Part shown: in pieces, positions 8,491 through 16,695 of the stretch
How positions within the stretch are numbered: position 1 is the stretch's first letter
Layout of the letters: the number at the start of each line of letters is the position of its first letter
Translations under genes and position numbers: made by a program
From: Candidatus Pristimantibacillus lignocellulolyticus
GTDB taxonomy: Bacteria; Bacillota; Bacilli; Paenibacillales; Paenibacillaceae
NCBI GenBank assembly: GCA_023639215.1
Contig: CP097899.1
Coordinates: 4,274,001 to 4,338,000, forward strand
Direction: 5' to 3'
Length of the DNA stretch: 64,000 nt
Notes under the pieces: model-generated
Seen by the model: the letters and a program-made list of their open reading frames with translations, nothing else
Database searches by the model: none
What the model was told of the DNA's origin: nothing

Positions 8491-9297
8491 TTATTTATTG
8501 TTACTTTCTAGTAATTCCCTTGCGATTGTTTCAACTGTTTTAATACATAATTTTGAGACCTTTAATGACATTTCTTTTGAATCGGTATCCCAGTTATTCC
8601 ATTTGTCATTCACTAAACTATCGCTTACAAAGCCTAACCAGATGCTTTTTACTTTGCATATGTCAGCACAAGCATATAATGCTGAAGTTTCAAGGTTTAT
8701 AATCTGGGCTCCTTCTGACTGATACTTACGAATCAAATCTTTCGTTTCCCGATACAATGCATCTACATTTGCAACGATTACTTCTTTAATATTGAACTGC
8801 AGTTTAATTGATTCTTCCCTTGCAATTTGAAGCAACTCGATATTACAAAGCAATTCTTTTTTTTCTGGTAAATAGATATTACTAATACCATCAGTATTAA
8901 GAGATCTAAGCCCTACTATCAATTCTCCTTTTTTAATTTCCCCATCAATCGAGCCGGCAGCACCGTAACCAATTATATACTGTACTCCTAAATGTGTTAG
9001 TTCTTCTACAAGAATTGCTGCTTGTGGCCCTCCCCAACTTAATCTAGTAACAATTCCAATCTTTTGTCCGAAAATATCTGCTTCAAAAACTTGTCTTTCT
9101 GTTTCATTTGCGTCAATCCCATAAAATATTTTATAACCTTTTATTGGCGTTGCATTAAAAGTATTTGTTAGGATTTCACATCCTATGTAGTCCCTGAAAC
9201 AAAGAATTACAATTTTCCAGTCTGGTTTAGGGTTATTCATAAAACAATTAATCATAACTGATTTGGGACTTAAGTATCTATCATCTATAATTTCCAC
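8491..9297 (-). CDS. Nucleoside phosphorylase superfamily protein (PNP/UDP/MTAN-like)
   Basis: About 268 residues with phosphorylase-superfamily signatures: YIIGYGAAGSIDGEIKKGE (phosphate/ribose region), INLETSALYA (the base- and ribose-binding Glu of the METE-type motif) and the late FVSDSLVNDKW with a catalytic-type Asp. Members cleave nucleosides to base and ribose-1-phosphate or hydrolyse methylthioadenosine; which applies here is open. I place the start at GTG 9297, eight bases after GGAGG; a longer TTG start at 9312 would lie in the ribosome site. A full attC-like site lies just upstream. Confidence 0.82.
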   Translation of the reverse strand: MEIIDDRYLSPKSVMINCFMNNPKPDWKIVILCFRDYIGCEILTNTFNATPIKGYKIFYGIDANETERQVFEADIFGQKIGIVTRLSWGGPQAAILVEELTHLGVQYIIGYGAAGSIDGEIKKGELIVGLRSLNTDGISNIYLPEKKELLCNIELLQIAREESIKLQFNIKEVIVANVDALYRETKDLIRKYQSEGAQIINLETSALYACADICKVKSIWLGFVSDSLVNDKWNNWDTDSKEMSLKVSKLCIKTVETIARELLESNNK

Positions 9298-9334
9298 TGA
9301 GAATACCTCCAAATAATATAATTCCGGGAATTTC

Positions 9335-9446
9335 CTATAACATTTCGGAACTCACGAAGATCCGTAGCAAGTTATCACTGAATTACTACGCTGCCCAAAG
9401 CGTCATAGTGACCGATGCGTAGCCGCCGTGTGAATCCTGTATATGA
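9335..9446 (-). repeat. attC-like site, full length (type A inner stem, diverged distal end)
   Basis: Left edge CTATAACATTTCGGAACTCACG; inner stem ATCACT...AGTGAC; right arm GCCGCCGTGTGAATCCTGTA. The usual GTTAT end is TATAT here. It lies 3' of the NIPSNAP gene in the direction of transcription. Confidence 0.8.
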
Positions 9447-9471
9447 GATGTTACCGACCTCTTCGTTATAC

Positions 9472-9837
9472 CTACATAATTTTATTTAATATTGTTTTTT
9501 CTCTATCAACTGTTAATGTGAGGAACTTTTGTTCAATGTTTTTCCTTAGAACTTCTTTCATTCTATCCCTTCCAATCTGATCAAAACGTAGTTGAACAAG
9601 TTTTACATGATCTTCATCTGATTTAATCTTCTTCTCTATCTCTTCATATTGTTCAAGACTATCATATTCCCACATAGCAAAGATTTCACTAATATCATCA
9701 TCTACCGACATACACCATCGACCAATTAGTCTTGAACCATTTTTTAACTGAGCAGGTAACAAAATATCATTAAATAATGAATTAAATTCTTCTACGAATG
9801 ATGTATCTACAAAATACGTCTTCCTACGATAAATCAT
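9472..9837 (-). CDS. NIPSNAP family protein
   Basis: 121 residues in a dimeric alpha-beta-barrel (ferredoxin-like) pattern. The start MIYRRKTYFVDTSFVEEFNS, followed by a GSRLIGRW strand and an EIFAMWEYDSLEQYEEIEKK strand-helix, is characteristic of NIPSNAP/EthD-like proteins, whose biochemical role is poorly defined. AGAGGTG precedes the ATG. It is flanked by full attC-like sites on both sides, so it is a clear single-gene cassette. Confidence 0.8.
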   Translation of the reverse strand: MIYRRKTYFVDTSFVEEFNSLFNDILLPAQLKNGSRLIGRWCMSVDDDISEIFAMWEYDSLEQYEEIEKKIKSDEDHVKLVQLRFDQIGRDRMKEVLRKNIEQKFLTLTVDREKTILNKIM

Positions 9838-9861
9838 CTTTGCACCTCTTCCGGTAATTTA

Positions 9862-9973
9862 ATTAACATTTAAGAATTCACGAACTTCAGCTGCAGGTTG
9901 TCACTGAAACTACTCCTTTGCCAAAAGCATCCTAATGACCAAGGGGTAGACGTTGTGTGAATACTGCGTTATC
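9862..9973 (-). repeat. attC-like site, full length (type A)
   Basis: Left edge TTAACATTTAAGAATTCACG, side hairpin AACTTCAGCTGCAGGTT, inner GTCACT paired with AATGAC, right arm GTGTGAATACTGCGTTAT. Confidence 0.85.
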
Positions 9974-10037
9974 AGATGTCAATGTATTCCTACATATTCC
10001 AAAGTGCTTTATTTATGTTTAGCTTAGTCATCAGAGA

Positions 10038-10850
10038 TTATAATTTTCTTGCCTTAATCACAAACGTTATAGGAAACAACTTTGCTCTCTTTGATAGATC
10101 ACTGTGATCATCCTGTGATTGCATAATTTCATCATCAGACTGCTCAATCATTTGTTCAATTACAAATCCCGCTTTTGCCAACGCATTTACATAGGTTGAT
10201 AAATTACGATCCGCTAATAAAAGCTCGCCTTCTTCAACGGCTACCGGATACCAGCATTCATCGAAATAGCTCTTCTTAAAAGTAAACTTATCTTTGTCTG
10301 AAGTAACACATCTGTGTATGGGGTGAGACCAACTGAAAATAAATACACCGTCTTTTTTTAGGTAAGCAGCAATCCGGCAAAAAGTACCTTCAAGGTCCGT
10401 TGTCCAACCTATCGCATAAATTGAATAAACATAATCAAAATATTCCTCCGGGATGCCACATTCTTTTTCCATGGGAGAACAGATCAATTTTGCCGAAAGA
10501 CCGTATGCCTTCAAATGCTGCGATGCCTTTTCGATTTGTCTTTCTGATATATCTATAGCCCAAAGTTCAGACGCGTTGCGTTCCCCTTGATATTGCAAGG
10601 ATTGACCGTTGCCACATCCTATTTCCAATAGTTTTTTCCCTGAGACATCACCAAAAAGCTGGTATTTTTCTTCTGATATATATGCTCCATAATAAGGAAG
10701 CACAATTGCTCTTAAGAAGTCATTGCCCTTTGTACCCCAATAAAAGCTGTTTGTTTTATGAATAATGTCCTTATCCAGGTCTACCGAAATTGCGGTGCCG
10801 ACTTCGCTATCGACTATAATGTTTGTTCTATTAGAAGATTTTTTGCTCAT
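10038..10850 (-). CDS. Class I SAM-dependent methyltransferase
   Basis: A 270-residue methyltransferase with motif I KLLEIGCGNGQSLQY (residues about 72 to 86), the acidic AIDISERQIEKA strand that binds the SAM ribose, and the YIFDYVYSIYAIGW-type motif IV region. A FSWSHPIHRC segment resembles enzymes acting on small molecules. The target is unknown. GGAGG precedes the ATG. Base composition looks slightly less AT-rich than that of its neighbours, which fits independent acquisition; this was not measured. Confidence 0.85.
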   Translation of the reverse strand: MSKKSSNRTNIIVDSEVGTAISVDLDKDIIHKTNSFYWGTKGNDFLRAIVLPYYGAYISEEKYQLFGDVSGKKLLEIGCGNGQSLQYQGERNASELWAIDISERQIEKASQHLKAYGLSAKLICSPMEKECGIPEEYFDYVYSIYAIGWTTDLEGTFCRIAAYLKKDGVFIFSWSHPIHRCVTSDKDKFTFKKSYFDECWYPVAVEEGELLLADRNLSTYVNALAKAGFVIEQMIEQSDDEIMQSQDDHSDLSKRAKLFPITFVIKARKL

Positions 10851-10902
10851 GAATATACCTCCTCTAAATATAGTTAAATTAACTGTTCATTTTACAATCC
10901 TT

Positions 10903-11382
10903 TTAAGATAGAAGTGAGTAGATCATTACTAATTCATTGCCCTTCCTACCCTTAATATTTTTACCGTTATACACGAACCCTGATTTCTCATACAATTTCT
11001 TAGCAGGAGTGTTCTTCTCATGTACTGTTAGAATTATCTCTTCAGTCTCCGGGAAATTATCACATATAAATTTGGGCAAGACCCTCATTGCTGAACCAGC
11101 ATACCCGCGACATTGATAATTCCGATCGATAGACAATGATCTTAAAAATACATTCTGAATTTTGTCTGAATAATCCTTGGCTTCTTTACTACGATGTAAA
11201 ATGAAAAAACCGATTGGTTCTGTCTCTAAAAATATTATTATTGCAAAGCAATTGTTATCTAGTTCAAAAAAATCAAGAGCTTTTGATGGTACAAATACAA
11301 AATCCTTCTGTTTTTCATTCAACTCAAAACTTCTTACGATGGATTCCCATTTTGAATTATAGAAATCAAGTCTACATTTCAA
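10903..11382 (-). CDS. GNAT family N-acetyltransferase
   Basis: 159 residues. The acetyl-CoA loop appears as YQCRGYAGSAM near residue 95, preceded by the LRSLSIDRN strand, and the family C-terminus is KNTPAKKLYEKSGFVYNG. The start is TTG with GGAAG about nine bases upstream. No repeat lies between this gene and the methyltransferase downstream (52-base gap), so they may be one two-gene cassette. Acceptor unknown. Confidence 0.82.
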   Translation of the reverse strand: MKCRLDFYNSKWESIVRSFELNEKQKDFVFVPSKALDFFELDNNCFAIIIFLETEPIGFFILHRSKEAKDYSDKIQNVFLRSLSIDRNYQCRGYAGSAMRVLPKFICDNFPETEEIILTVHEKNTPAKKLYEKSGFVYNGKNIKGRKGNELVMIYSLLS

Positions 11383-11476
11383 TATGTTGTCTTCCTTTCA
11401 AGGTAAATTTCAGATGATTAATAAATAAATCAATTATTGTGCGTTTGAATATTGTGTTCTAGCCTTGCATTGATTC

Positions 11477-11547
11477 AATAACGTTCAGTTATTCACGACA
11501 AACGCCCACCTTAGATAGCTCTTATCTTAGGTGGGCGTCTGTGTTGG
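11477..11547 (-). repeat. Atypical short attC-like site with a GC-rich hairpin
   Basis: It begins with the standard edge ATAACGTTCAGTTATTCACG, then changes into an almost perfect hairpin (ACGCCCACCTTAGATA against TATCTTAGGTGGGCGT, one mismatch) and ends TGTGTTGG. The usual inner sequence is absent, giving about 70 bases instead of 112. The hairpin may also act as a transcription terminator for the gene ending at 11567. Confidence 0.6.
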
Positions 11548-11566
11548 TGAGCTGCTTCTACTTGAT

Positions 11567-12061
11567 CTAATTTTTTTCAATCTTTAATTCTAATCCTTTT
11601 TGTAAAAATTCAACTAACAAATCTTCATTTGCTTGACCATCTTCAGAGGCATGCGATATCATCCATGAAATAGCAGCAATTATAAGACAAAACAATGTTG
11701 ATACAATTAGTTTCCATAAAAAACTAATTACACCAGTCCAAATATCCGCCAAGCTCACACTAATAAAACAAATAATAAACATAGTCATTAGTGAAACTAT
11801 ATCTGTGTATCCCCTATATGTACGATAATAAACACAAGTTTTGTCGTTTTTTGCACTAATCTTTCCAAGCACCTTATTTCGAACTAAGTCACTCTTTAAC
11901 ATCCCCCTAGTAACAGAAATACTAAAGAACCCCTTGTTAATCCAACCAACAAATTCTCCCCCATCAAGTGAAATGGAATAAAAGTCTACACTATGTTTTA
12001 TTACTGATTCACAATGTGATTTTGAAAGTTTTGTTAAACATAAATACTTCAATGAACTCAC
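11567..12061 (-). CDS. Membrane protein of unknown function
   Basis: 164 residues: a soluble N-terminal half, then two adjacent transmembrane segments (IVSLMTMFIICFISVSLA and LIVSTLFCLIIAAISWMI) and a charged C-terminal tail. No family recognised. The start is uncertain: GTG at 12061 lies inside AGGTGAG, so the TTG three codons later (12052) is an alternative. It is an individual cassette between the sites at 11477 and 12081. Confidence 0.55.
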   Translation of the reverse strand: MSSLKYLCLTKLSKSHCESVIKHSVDFYSISLDGGEFVGWINKGFFSISVTRGMLKSDLVRNKVLGKISAKNDKTCVYYRTYRGYTDIVSLMTMFIICFISVSLADIWTGVISFLWKLIVSTLFCLIIAAISWMISHASEDGQANEDLLVEFLQKGLELKIEKN

Positions 12062-12080
12062 CTACTATTATTATTTATTC

Positions 12081-12158
12081 CTATCACTGATTCTACTACT
12101 TTAGCCCAAAAGCATTAAGTGACCAAGGGGTAGACGCTGTGTGAATACTTGTATTATA
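12081..12158 (-). repeat. attC-like site, partial (lacks recombinase-proximal edge)
   Basis: TATCACTGATTCTACTACTT, the AAAAGCATTAAGTGACCAAG inner arm and the right arm CTGTGTGAATACTTGTATTAT are clear. The ATAACGTTCAG edge and side hairpin are gone. Confidence 0.7.
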
Positions 12159-12270
12159 AGATGCATCTAACTATTGGAACATCGACTGATGTATCTATTG
12201 TTGATCGGAGAATATGATTAGACATGGTTTATGATATGGAGTCTCTGAGGAGTTATTCTGAAAAAAAATT

Positions 12271-12334
12271 GTTACAGGTATACTTCTTGTGTAACGAAGG
12301 AGCATATGCGACGATGCGTGAAGTCGGTGTTATC
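12271..12334 (-). repeat. attC-like site, internally deleted
   Basis: GTTACAGGTATACTTCTTGT is a diverged left arm joined directly to GAGCATATGCGACGATGCGT plus the GTGTTATCTG end. The right arm matches the variant at 22,316..22,423 (GAGCGTATGCATTGATGCG). The inner stem is missing. Together with the site at 12,081 it brackets about 110 bases of a vanished cassette. Confidence 0.55.
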
Positions 12335-12370
12335 TGATCATGATGTTTTCTTAGAATACTCTTATAAATA

Positions 12371-12757
12371 TTATTTCCATCCGCCCCATATAGATATCTT
12401 ATTACCATCAGGGTCAAATACATTAAAGAAATCCCCACAACCTTCTGATTCATTAATCCCTTCAATTCTTACACCATTTATTTTCATGTTGCTATATATT
12501 TCTTCTATGTCAGTGACTTCAAGAGTAATTACAGACATTTCTATTCCACCTACTTCAATAAAGTTCAGAGTAGAACACTCCTTGGTTTTAATCAAAAATA
12601 TAGCTTGTTGCTCTCCGACTCTTAATTGAACTTGATCTTCAGTAACTGGGTTTCTTAATTCAAGGCCAAGGTTCTTCTGATACCATTCTGCTGACTCATA
12701 CGGATTAGTTATTGGAATATAAACACATTCAATCTGTTTTACTTTTGCATTCATCAC
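12371..12757 (-). CDS. VOC family protein (glyoxalase/bleomycin-resistance fold)
   Basis: 128 residues with the paired beta-alpha-beta-beta-beta layout of the vicinal oxygen chelate fold: IPITNPYESAEWYQKNLGLE at the N-terminus, the EGCGDFFNVFDPDGNKISIW ending that carries the last metal-type Glu/Asp region, and a central VITLEVTDIEEIY strand. Members bind drugs or act as small dioxygenases or lyases; the role here is not defined. AAAGGA precedes the GTG/ATG start pair. Confidence 0.83.
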   Translation of the reverse strand: MMNAKVKQIECVYIPITNPYESAEWYQKNLGLELRNPVTEDQVQLRVGEQQAIFLIKTKECSTLNFIEVGGIEMSVITLEVTDIEEIYSNMKINGVRIEGINESEGCGDFFNVFDPDGNKISIWGGWK

Positions 12758-12787
12758 TTCATCGTCCTTTCATTTTGCATCAATTTA

Positions 12788-12855
12788 GATAACGTTCTTG
12801 TATTTACGAAGTTCCGTAGGAAGTGTCACTGATGCTGCTACTTCTACAAAACATG
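12788..12855 (-). repeat. attC-like site, recombinase-proximal half
   Basis: ATAACGTTCTTGTATTTACG, side hairpin AAGTTCCGTAGGAAGT and GTCACTGATGCTGCTACTTC are intact. The distal half is replaced by an ORF fragment, so a deletion has fused the site to neighbouring cassette DNA. Confidence 0.7.
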
Positions 12856-13046
12856 TTTTCATTAATATCATAGGATCTCATAAACTTTGCAAATCCTTCA
12901 TCATAAAAGCTAGCAATCTTTACATCATGTTTAATCAGTTTTTCTGGTAACTTTTTTATCTTTTGTTTCAAAAAAATAACAGGCATTGTGTCTCCATTCT
13001 TCACAAAATTTGCTTGTGTGTTATCACTTGTCTTCCAGAGTAGCAA
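12804..13046 (-). pseudogene. Cassette gene fragment running into a truncated attC-like site
   Basis: An 80-codon open frame whose last 14 codons are encoded by the attC-like remnant. It starts without a ribosome site and shows no complete domain; a segment of the type MPVIFLKQKIKKLPEKL is all that can be described. Most likely an internal piece of a former cassette gene left by deletion. Confidence 0.35.
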
Positions 13047-13097
13047 CGTCGAACTGGATGTGAGCGATAATACGGCTAAATCGTTAGGTAGGTTTTT

Positions 13098-13207
13098 TCA
13101 TACTTTCAGGTATTCAAGAACTCGTGTAGCAAGTTGTCAGTGAGTCTAGTATTCTGCGAAAAGCATCACAGTCACCAAGGCGGAATCGAAGGTTAAGTCT
13201 GTGTTAG
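13098..13207 (-). repeat. attC-like site, full length (inner stem rearranged)
   Basis: ATACTTTCAGGTATTCAAGA edge, hairpin ACTCGTGTAGCAAGT, inner GTCAGTGA against AGTCACC, end TCTGTGTTAG. Confidence 0.75.
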
Positions 13208-13259
13208 GTGAGGTCCCTGACTTCTATGAACTTCTATCAATTCGATTTCTGAGATCTGT

Positions 13260-13420
13260 TATATTGGTTTATATATTATTTTGAAGCTCTCAAAAAAGGA
13301 AAAGCTAATAAATTTTATTTCGGGTACTAATTCTAACCATATAACTTCAGATCCTACGGGAGTTTCTAGCTGACTTTTATTTACTCCGATTCGACTCCAT
13401 ACTACTTCAATGTCAGACTT
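13260..13420 (-). pseudogene. Cassette ORF fragment (copy 2 of the KIIYKPI family)
   Basis: An open frame without a start codon, reading DIEVVWSRIGVNKSQLETPV and later VIWLELVPEIKFISFSF, ending SFKIIYKPI-stop. It abuts the stop of the Nudix gene at 13428. A frameshifted relative with the same end lies at 2896..3015. The 5' part of the gene is missing in both. Confidence 0.45.
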
Positions 13421-13427
13421 AATTGAA

Positions 13428-13901
13428 TCATCTTACAAAATGTGCTCTTTCCTCTTGTTTTGAACTAAAAATGTAATCTGGAAACGTGTTTGCAATCGGT
13501 GGTATCTGATCTTCAGAAAAAAACTTCAGTTCCTTCATTTCTTCATTATCTGGATCTAATTGTCCATCTTTAATAGTGCATTCAAATACTATTGTTACGT
13601 ATTCTACTTGGTGACCATTCTTATAAGTTAATCTTTGTTCTTTTCCACCATATACACCGATAATTCGTATGGGCTCAATATCCAGTCCAGTCTCTTCTAA
13701 AGCTTCTCTAATCATAGCCTGAGCTGGTGTTTCTCCAATCTCAATCGCACCAGCGATTAATCCCCAATTCTGTTCGTTGTGTTTTCTTCCAAAGAGAATA
13801 TTGCCTTTCTCATTTCGAATAATTCCAGCTACACACGGCATGAAAATCAGTTCGTCTCCAATTTTCTCTCTAAGATTTTTATAGTAATTTGACATTCCCA
13901 T
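13428..13901 (-). CDS. Nudix hydrolase
   Basis: 157 residues; complete Nudix box GAIEIGETPAQAMIREALEE then TGL (about residues 51 to 73), following the usual FMPCVAGIIRNEKGNILFGR strand-loop and an NWGLIAG turn. Predicted pyrophosphohydrolase of unknown substrate. GGGGAAG lies 8 bases before the ATG. Bounded upstream by a full attC-like site. Confidence 0.87.
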   Translation of the reverse strand: MGMSNYYKNLREKIGDELIFMPCVAGIIRNEKGNILFGRKHNEQNWGLIAGAIEIGETPAQAMIREALEETGLDIEPIRIIGVYGGKEQRLTYKNGHQVEYVTIVFECTIKDGQLDPDNEEMKELKFFSEDQIPPIANTFPDYIFSSKQEERAHFVR

Positions 13902-13933
13902 TTTGATTACTTCCCCATTTCTCAGTTATGTCG

Positions 13934-14047
13934 CAAAACGTTCTTGTATTTACAAATTTCCGTAGGAAGTTGCCACATGTATCTGCTACTTATGCTAAAA
14001 ACATCAAGTGACTAAGGCCCAGAGCTACCGTGTGAATACCGTGTTTT
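13934..14047 (-). repeat. attC-like site, full length (type A)
   Basis: AAAACGTTCTTGTATTTACA edge, hairpin AATTTCCGTAGGAAGTT, inner GCCACA against AAGTGAC, right arm CCGTGTGAATACCGTGTTTT. The HIT gene that ends at 14046 runs to the very edge of this site, as in many cassettes. Confidence 0.85.
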
Positions 14048-14480
14048 ATGAAGGTGATGAATTCTTCGGCTTAACTTCAACCCTTAACTCCTCTATCATT
14101 TTCATTTTTACTTCGTTTAATTTTATCTCTGATTTATTAATCGGTTCTACCCATCCAAAACCATCATCCTTATACCTTGGAAATACATGCATGTGATAAT
14201 GTTCTAAGTCATTAAATATTCCACCGTTTTGTATTATCGATATTCCATCTGGTTGGTAAATCCCTTTAAGTACATTAGATATTATTACTGATGCATTTAT
14301 TATGGATTTAATTGTAGTCTCGTCTATTTCTTCAAGATCTTTAAAATGTTTCTTAGGTAAGATTAATGTGTGCCCTTCATTCAGTGGGTCAATATCTAAT
14401 ACACAGGTGATACTATCATCTTCAAAAACTACATTTGTTTCTAATAATTGATTCGCAAGTTTGCAGCCTAAACAATTCAT
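14046..14480 (-). CDS. HIT family hydrolase
   Basis: 144 residues with a zinc-type CLGC pair at the N-terminus, the conserved NEGHTLILPKKHF strand and the histidine triad HYHMHVFPR (about residue 100), whose middle His forms the nucleotide intermediate. HIT proteins hydrolyse or transfer nucleotides from dinucleotide or adenylated substrates. It is clearly related to the second HIT cassette at 25,576..25,995, with the same leader, triad and NDLxHYHMH segment. AAAGGGA precedes the ATG. Confidence 0.88.
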   Translation of the reverse strand: MNCLGCKLANQLLETNVVFEDDSITCVLDIDPLNEGHTLILPKKHFKDLEEIDETTIKSIINASVIISNVLKGIYQPDGISIIQNGGIFNDLEHYHMHVFPRYKDDGFGWVEPINKSEIKLNEVKMKMIEELRVEVKPKNSSPS

Positions 14481-14525
14481 GATTTATATCCCTTTCTATT
14501 TTTACTATGTTTTCATATCCCTTCA

Positions 14526-14572
14526 CTATAACGTTCAGGTATTCACGACCTCCCGTCGACTTAAGGTCAGTC
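14526..14572 (-). repeat. attC-like site, recombinase-proximal half
   Basis: CTATAACGTTCAGGTATTCA is perfectly conserved, then CGACCTCCCGTCGACTTAAG is a diverged hairpin. The remainder is missing, and the next gene ends at 14567 inside it. Confidence 0.7.
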
Positions 14573-15175
14573 AGGGTCCTGCGCAATCTTCTTTCCTGCT
14601 GCTGAAAAGTCACTTGAGACTTTGTCTAATTCTACAATTATTCTAATCCATTTATCACTCTTAACAAATGGATTAGTATTATATTTTGTTATATCTTTTT
14701 GATCTTCTCTTGTAATCCCTATATATTCATGTGAGATTTCATTAATCCAATTATCTAGAAGTTCGTTTAATTCAATTAACTTCGTTTTTTCTTCGTTTGA
14801 TATCATTGAGATATCATTGTGTTCAAAATACCACGCGAAATCATTTGATACACTTGAAGTTTTGTTTTGTAATTGAATTCCTTTGGCTAAACCAAAATTA
14901 CCAACATAGTAATCAAGATCCTGTGAAAGGCGCGATATTGTATATAGTCTTTCCACTATAATTTTATTCGTTATGGAATTGGTATGGTTGTTAAGTAAAG
15001 AAGCTATTTCATCCTTAAGAGAAAATACACTTCCAATAAGCACATTGTGCTTATTGGATATCTCTTGTGAGAGATATCTAACGTACTTTTTATTTTCTTG
15101 GCTTTCTTTAAAGTACAAAACAGTAATACTTAAAAGTAATAAACCCACTATGCAATGCTTCCAATTGATCTTCAT
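14567..15175 (-). CDS. Membrane-anchored protein of unknown function
   Basis: 202 residues: one N-terminal transmembrane anchor (CIVGLLLLSITVLYF) followed by an extended, mostly helical extracytoplasmic domain with repeated charged heptad-like stretches. No catalytic motif is seen. AAGGAG lies before the ATG. Its stop codon falls within the truncated attC-like site, which suggests the 3' end may have been altered by the same deletion. Confidence 0.55.
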   Translation of the reverse strand: MKINWKHCIVGLLLLSITVLYFKESQENKKYVRYLSQEISNKHNVLIGSVFSLKDEIASLLNNHTNSITNKIIVERLYTISRLSQDLDYYVGNFGLAKGIQLQNKTSSVSNDFAWYFEHNDISMISNEEKTKLIELNELLDNWINEISHEYIGITREDQKDITKYNTNPFVKSDKWIRIIVELDKVSSDFSAAGKKIAQDPD

Positions 15176-15200
15176 TTCTTTAGCTCCTTAGGTAATGCGA

Positions 15201-15309
15201 GATAACTTTACTTGATTCAAGAATTTGCTAATGCAAGTTTTCACAGAAAATTCCTCCTTGAATTTCCTCTGCTGACCAAGTTGTAGCCGATTCGTGAATT
15301 TTGTGTTAT
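15201..15309 (-). repeat. attC-like site, full length (hybrid A/B)
   Basis: GATAACTTTACTTGATTCAA edge, hairpin AATTTGCTAATGCAAGTT, inner TTTCACAG against CTGCTGACC, right arm GCCGATTCGTGAATTTTGTG plus TTAT. The middle matches type B (GAATTTCCTCTGCTGACC). Confidence 0.8.
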
Positions 15310-15398
15310 ACGTAGTGACCTCTTCCTAGTTAAAACTATACTTAATTGCTATTATTAACAATGTCTCTCAATTTCGATATTGTTTATTTTAGCCCATT

Positions 15399-15686
15399 TC
15401 ATAATTTCTGAAATTTCTGTAAAGAATTATTGCTAATCGTTAATGGTCCTATAATCAATTTCTCATTCATTATTTCAAATTTATATTTTGTAATCTTGCT
15501 CTTCAATGAAATGATTAATATAGGTAGTGAACAAATAACAAACAAGATATAATACAAACTACTTAAATTAACAAAAACTCTGATCCCGCTATATGTAGCA
15601 AAAACTAATAAGAATATTGGCATTGCATAATGAAATTTCCTACTATACAGAAAGGTTACATACAAATCTTTATCTTGGATTCTCAT
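15399..15686 (-). CDS. Small membrane protein with PH-like C-terminal part
   Basis: 95 residues: two transmembrane segments (AMPIFLLVFATYSGI and YYILFVICSLPILIISL) and a short C-terminal beta stretch KFEIMNEKLIIGPLTIS, the layout of small bacterial PH-domain or YcxB-like membrane proteins. The assignment is by pattern. GGGGG lies before the ATG. Confidence 0.5.
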   Translation of the reverse strand: MRIQDKDLYVTFLYSRKFHYAMPIFLLVFATYSGIRVFVNLSSLYYILFVICSLPILIISLKSKITKYKFEIMNEKLIIGPLTISNNSLQKFQKL

Positions 15687-15758
15687 TATGGATTCCCCCT
15701 CTATATTGTAATAATGTCACTTCTGCTAACATTGTTAGAATCTACCCTAAACCATTAT

Positions 15759-16199
15759 TCATTCTATCTTTTTAATAAAAGTCACTATTTTCCCTGTTTC
15801 CTTAAATCCAATTTTCTTGTGGAAATCTTGACTACCATAATTTTCCACACCTGTATCCGATGCAATCTCTATACAACCTAATGATTTTAACCATACTTCT
15901 CCTGCCTCAATTAGCTTTCTAGAGATTCCAATATTTCTATAATCTTCGCCTACATAAATTCCTTCGATATACCCTACTGGATTTGAACTACAGCCTTCAA
16001 CATAGTCAATCCTTAAGGATACATGAATAAAACCAATATACTCATTTTCAATAACTGCTAGATAAACCATATCTTTATTTGACTTTATTAATTCTTCAAA
16101 TTCATTCTTGAGTTCACTCCAAATATTATTTGGCCATAACTTTATAGCTAATTCAGTGACTTCATCAAGATTTTTTTCATTTATCTCTTCTATAATCAT
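15759..16199 (-). CDS. Aminoglycoside 6'-N-acetyltransferase-like GNAT, AAC(6')-I type
   Basis: 146 residues. Segments IDYVEGCSSNPVGYIEGIYV, GISRKLIEAGEVWLKSLGC and EIASDTGVENYGSQDFHKKI then GF line up by eye with the AAC(6')-Ic-like aminoglycoside acetyltransferases (YEYVNG..SPVAFLEGIFV; CTEFASDAALDN). These acetylate the 6'-amino group of aminoglycosides such as amikacin and tobramycin. Whether this protein gives resistance is not shown. It sits beside an SpeG/BltD-like GNAT and a chloramphenicol-phosphotransferase-like kinase. GAGGAG precedes the ATG. Confidence 0.75.
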   Translation of the reverse strand: MIIEEINEKNLDEVTELAIKLWPNNIWSELKNEFEELIKSNKDMVYLAVIENEYIGFIHVSLRIDYVEGCSSNPVGYIEGIYVGEDYRNIGISRKLIEAGEVWLKSLGCIEIASDTGVENYGSQDFHKKIGFKETGKIVTFIKKIE

Positions 16200-16254
16200 T
16201 GTGCTCTCCTCTATTTTTTTATTTATAGGGAATTTCGGCGACTTCTTCGAAATT

Positions 16255-16695
16255 CTAAGTAAAACTATACTTCACTAGAATCTCCCCCCACGGTGCCAAA
16301 CCTACTTCCTGAAATCCTACCTTCTCATAAAACTTTTTTGCAGAATCATTTTCCGGGTTATAACCTAGCATTAAAATATCGGTTCGATCATCCTTCATTT
16401 CTACATCATTAATAATAAGTTTCATTGCTTTCTTGCCATATCCACGACCTTGAAATTGGTTATCGATCATAAATCTGTAAATCCAATAATTACTGTCTTC
16501 AGGAGCTTTGCCATACATTGCGAAACCGACAAGTATTTCCTCAAAATAAATTGATTTAGTTACAAAGTCAGGTAAAAAATGTGCCTCTGCGATCGAATAT
16601 AGATTAGATGCAATAAATCTCTGTTGTTCTTGTTTAGGTTTCAAATCAATACATTCTTCCCAATTGCTTTGATCTATAGATCTTAAACTAATCAA
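16255..16695 (-). CDS. GNAT family N-acetyltransferase, polyamine (SpeG/BltD)-like
   Basis: 146 residues with the pattern of diamine or spermidine acetyltransferases: FASNLYSIAEA helix, VGFAMYG strand, WIYRFMIDNQFQGRGYGKKA acetyl-CoA loop, and a PENDSAKKFYEKVGFQEVG ending. Polyamine acetylation is inferred from this layout. The start is TTG, overlapping by 8 bases the stop of the upstream kinase gene, with GGGAG 10 bases before it, so the two are translationally linked in one cassette. Confidence 0.78.
   Translation of the reverse strand: MISLRSIDQSNWEECIDLKPKQEQQRFIASNLYSIAEAHFLPDFVTKSIYFEEILVGFAMYGKAPEDSNYWIYRFMIDNQFQGRGYGKKAMKLIINDVEMKDDRTDILMLGYNPENDSAKKFYEKVGFQEVGLAPWGEILVKYSFT

Noticed and set aside
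8354..8722. Plus-strand 122-codon open frame overlapping the nucleoside phosphorylase
   Set aside because: A shadow of the minus-strand genes; composition and lack of ribosome site do not support it.
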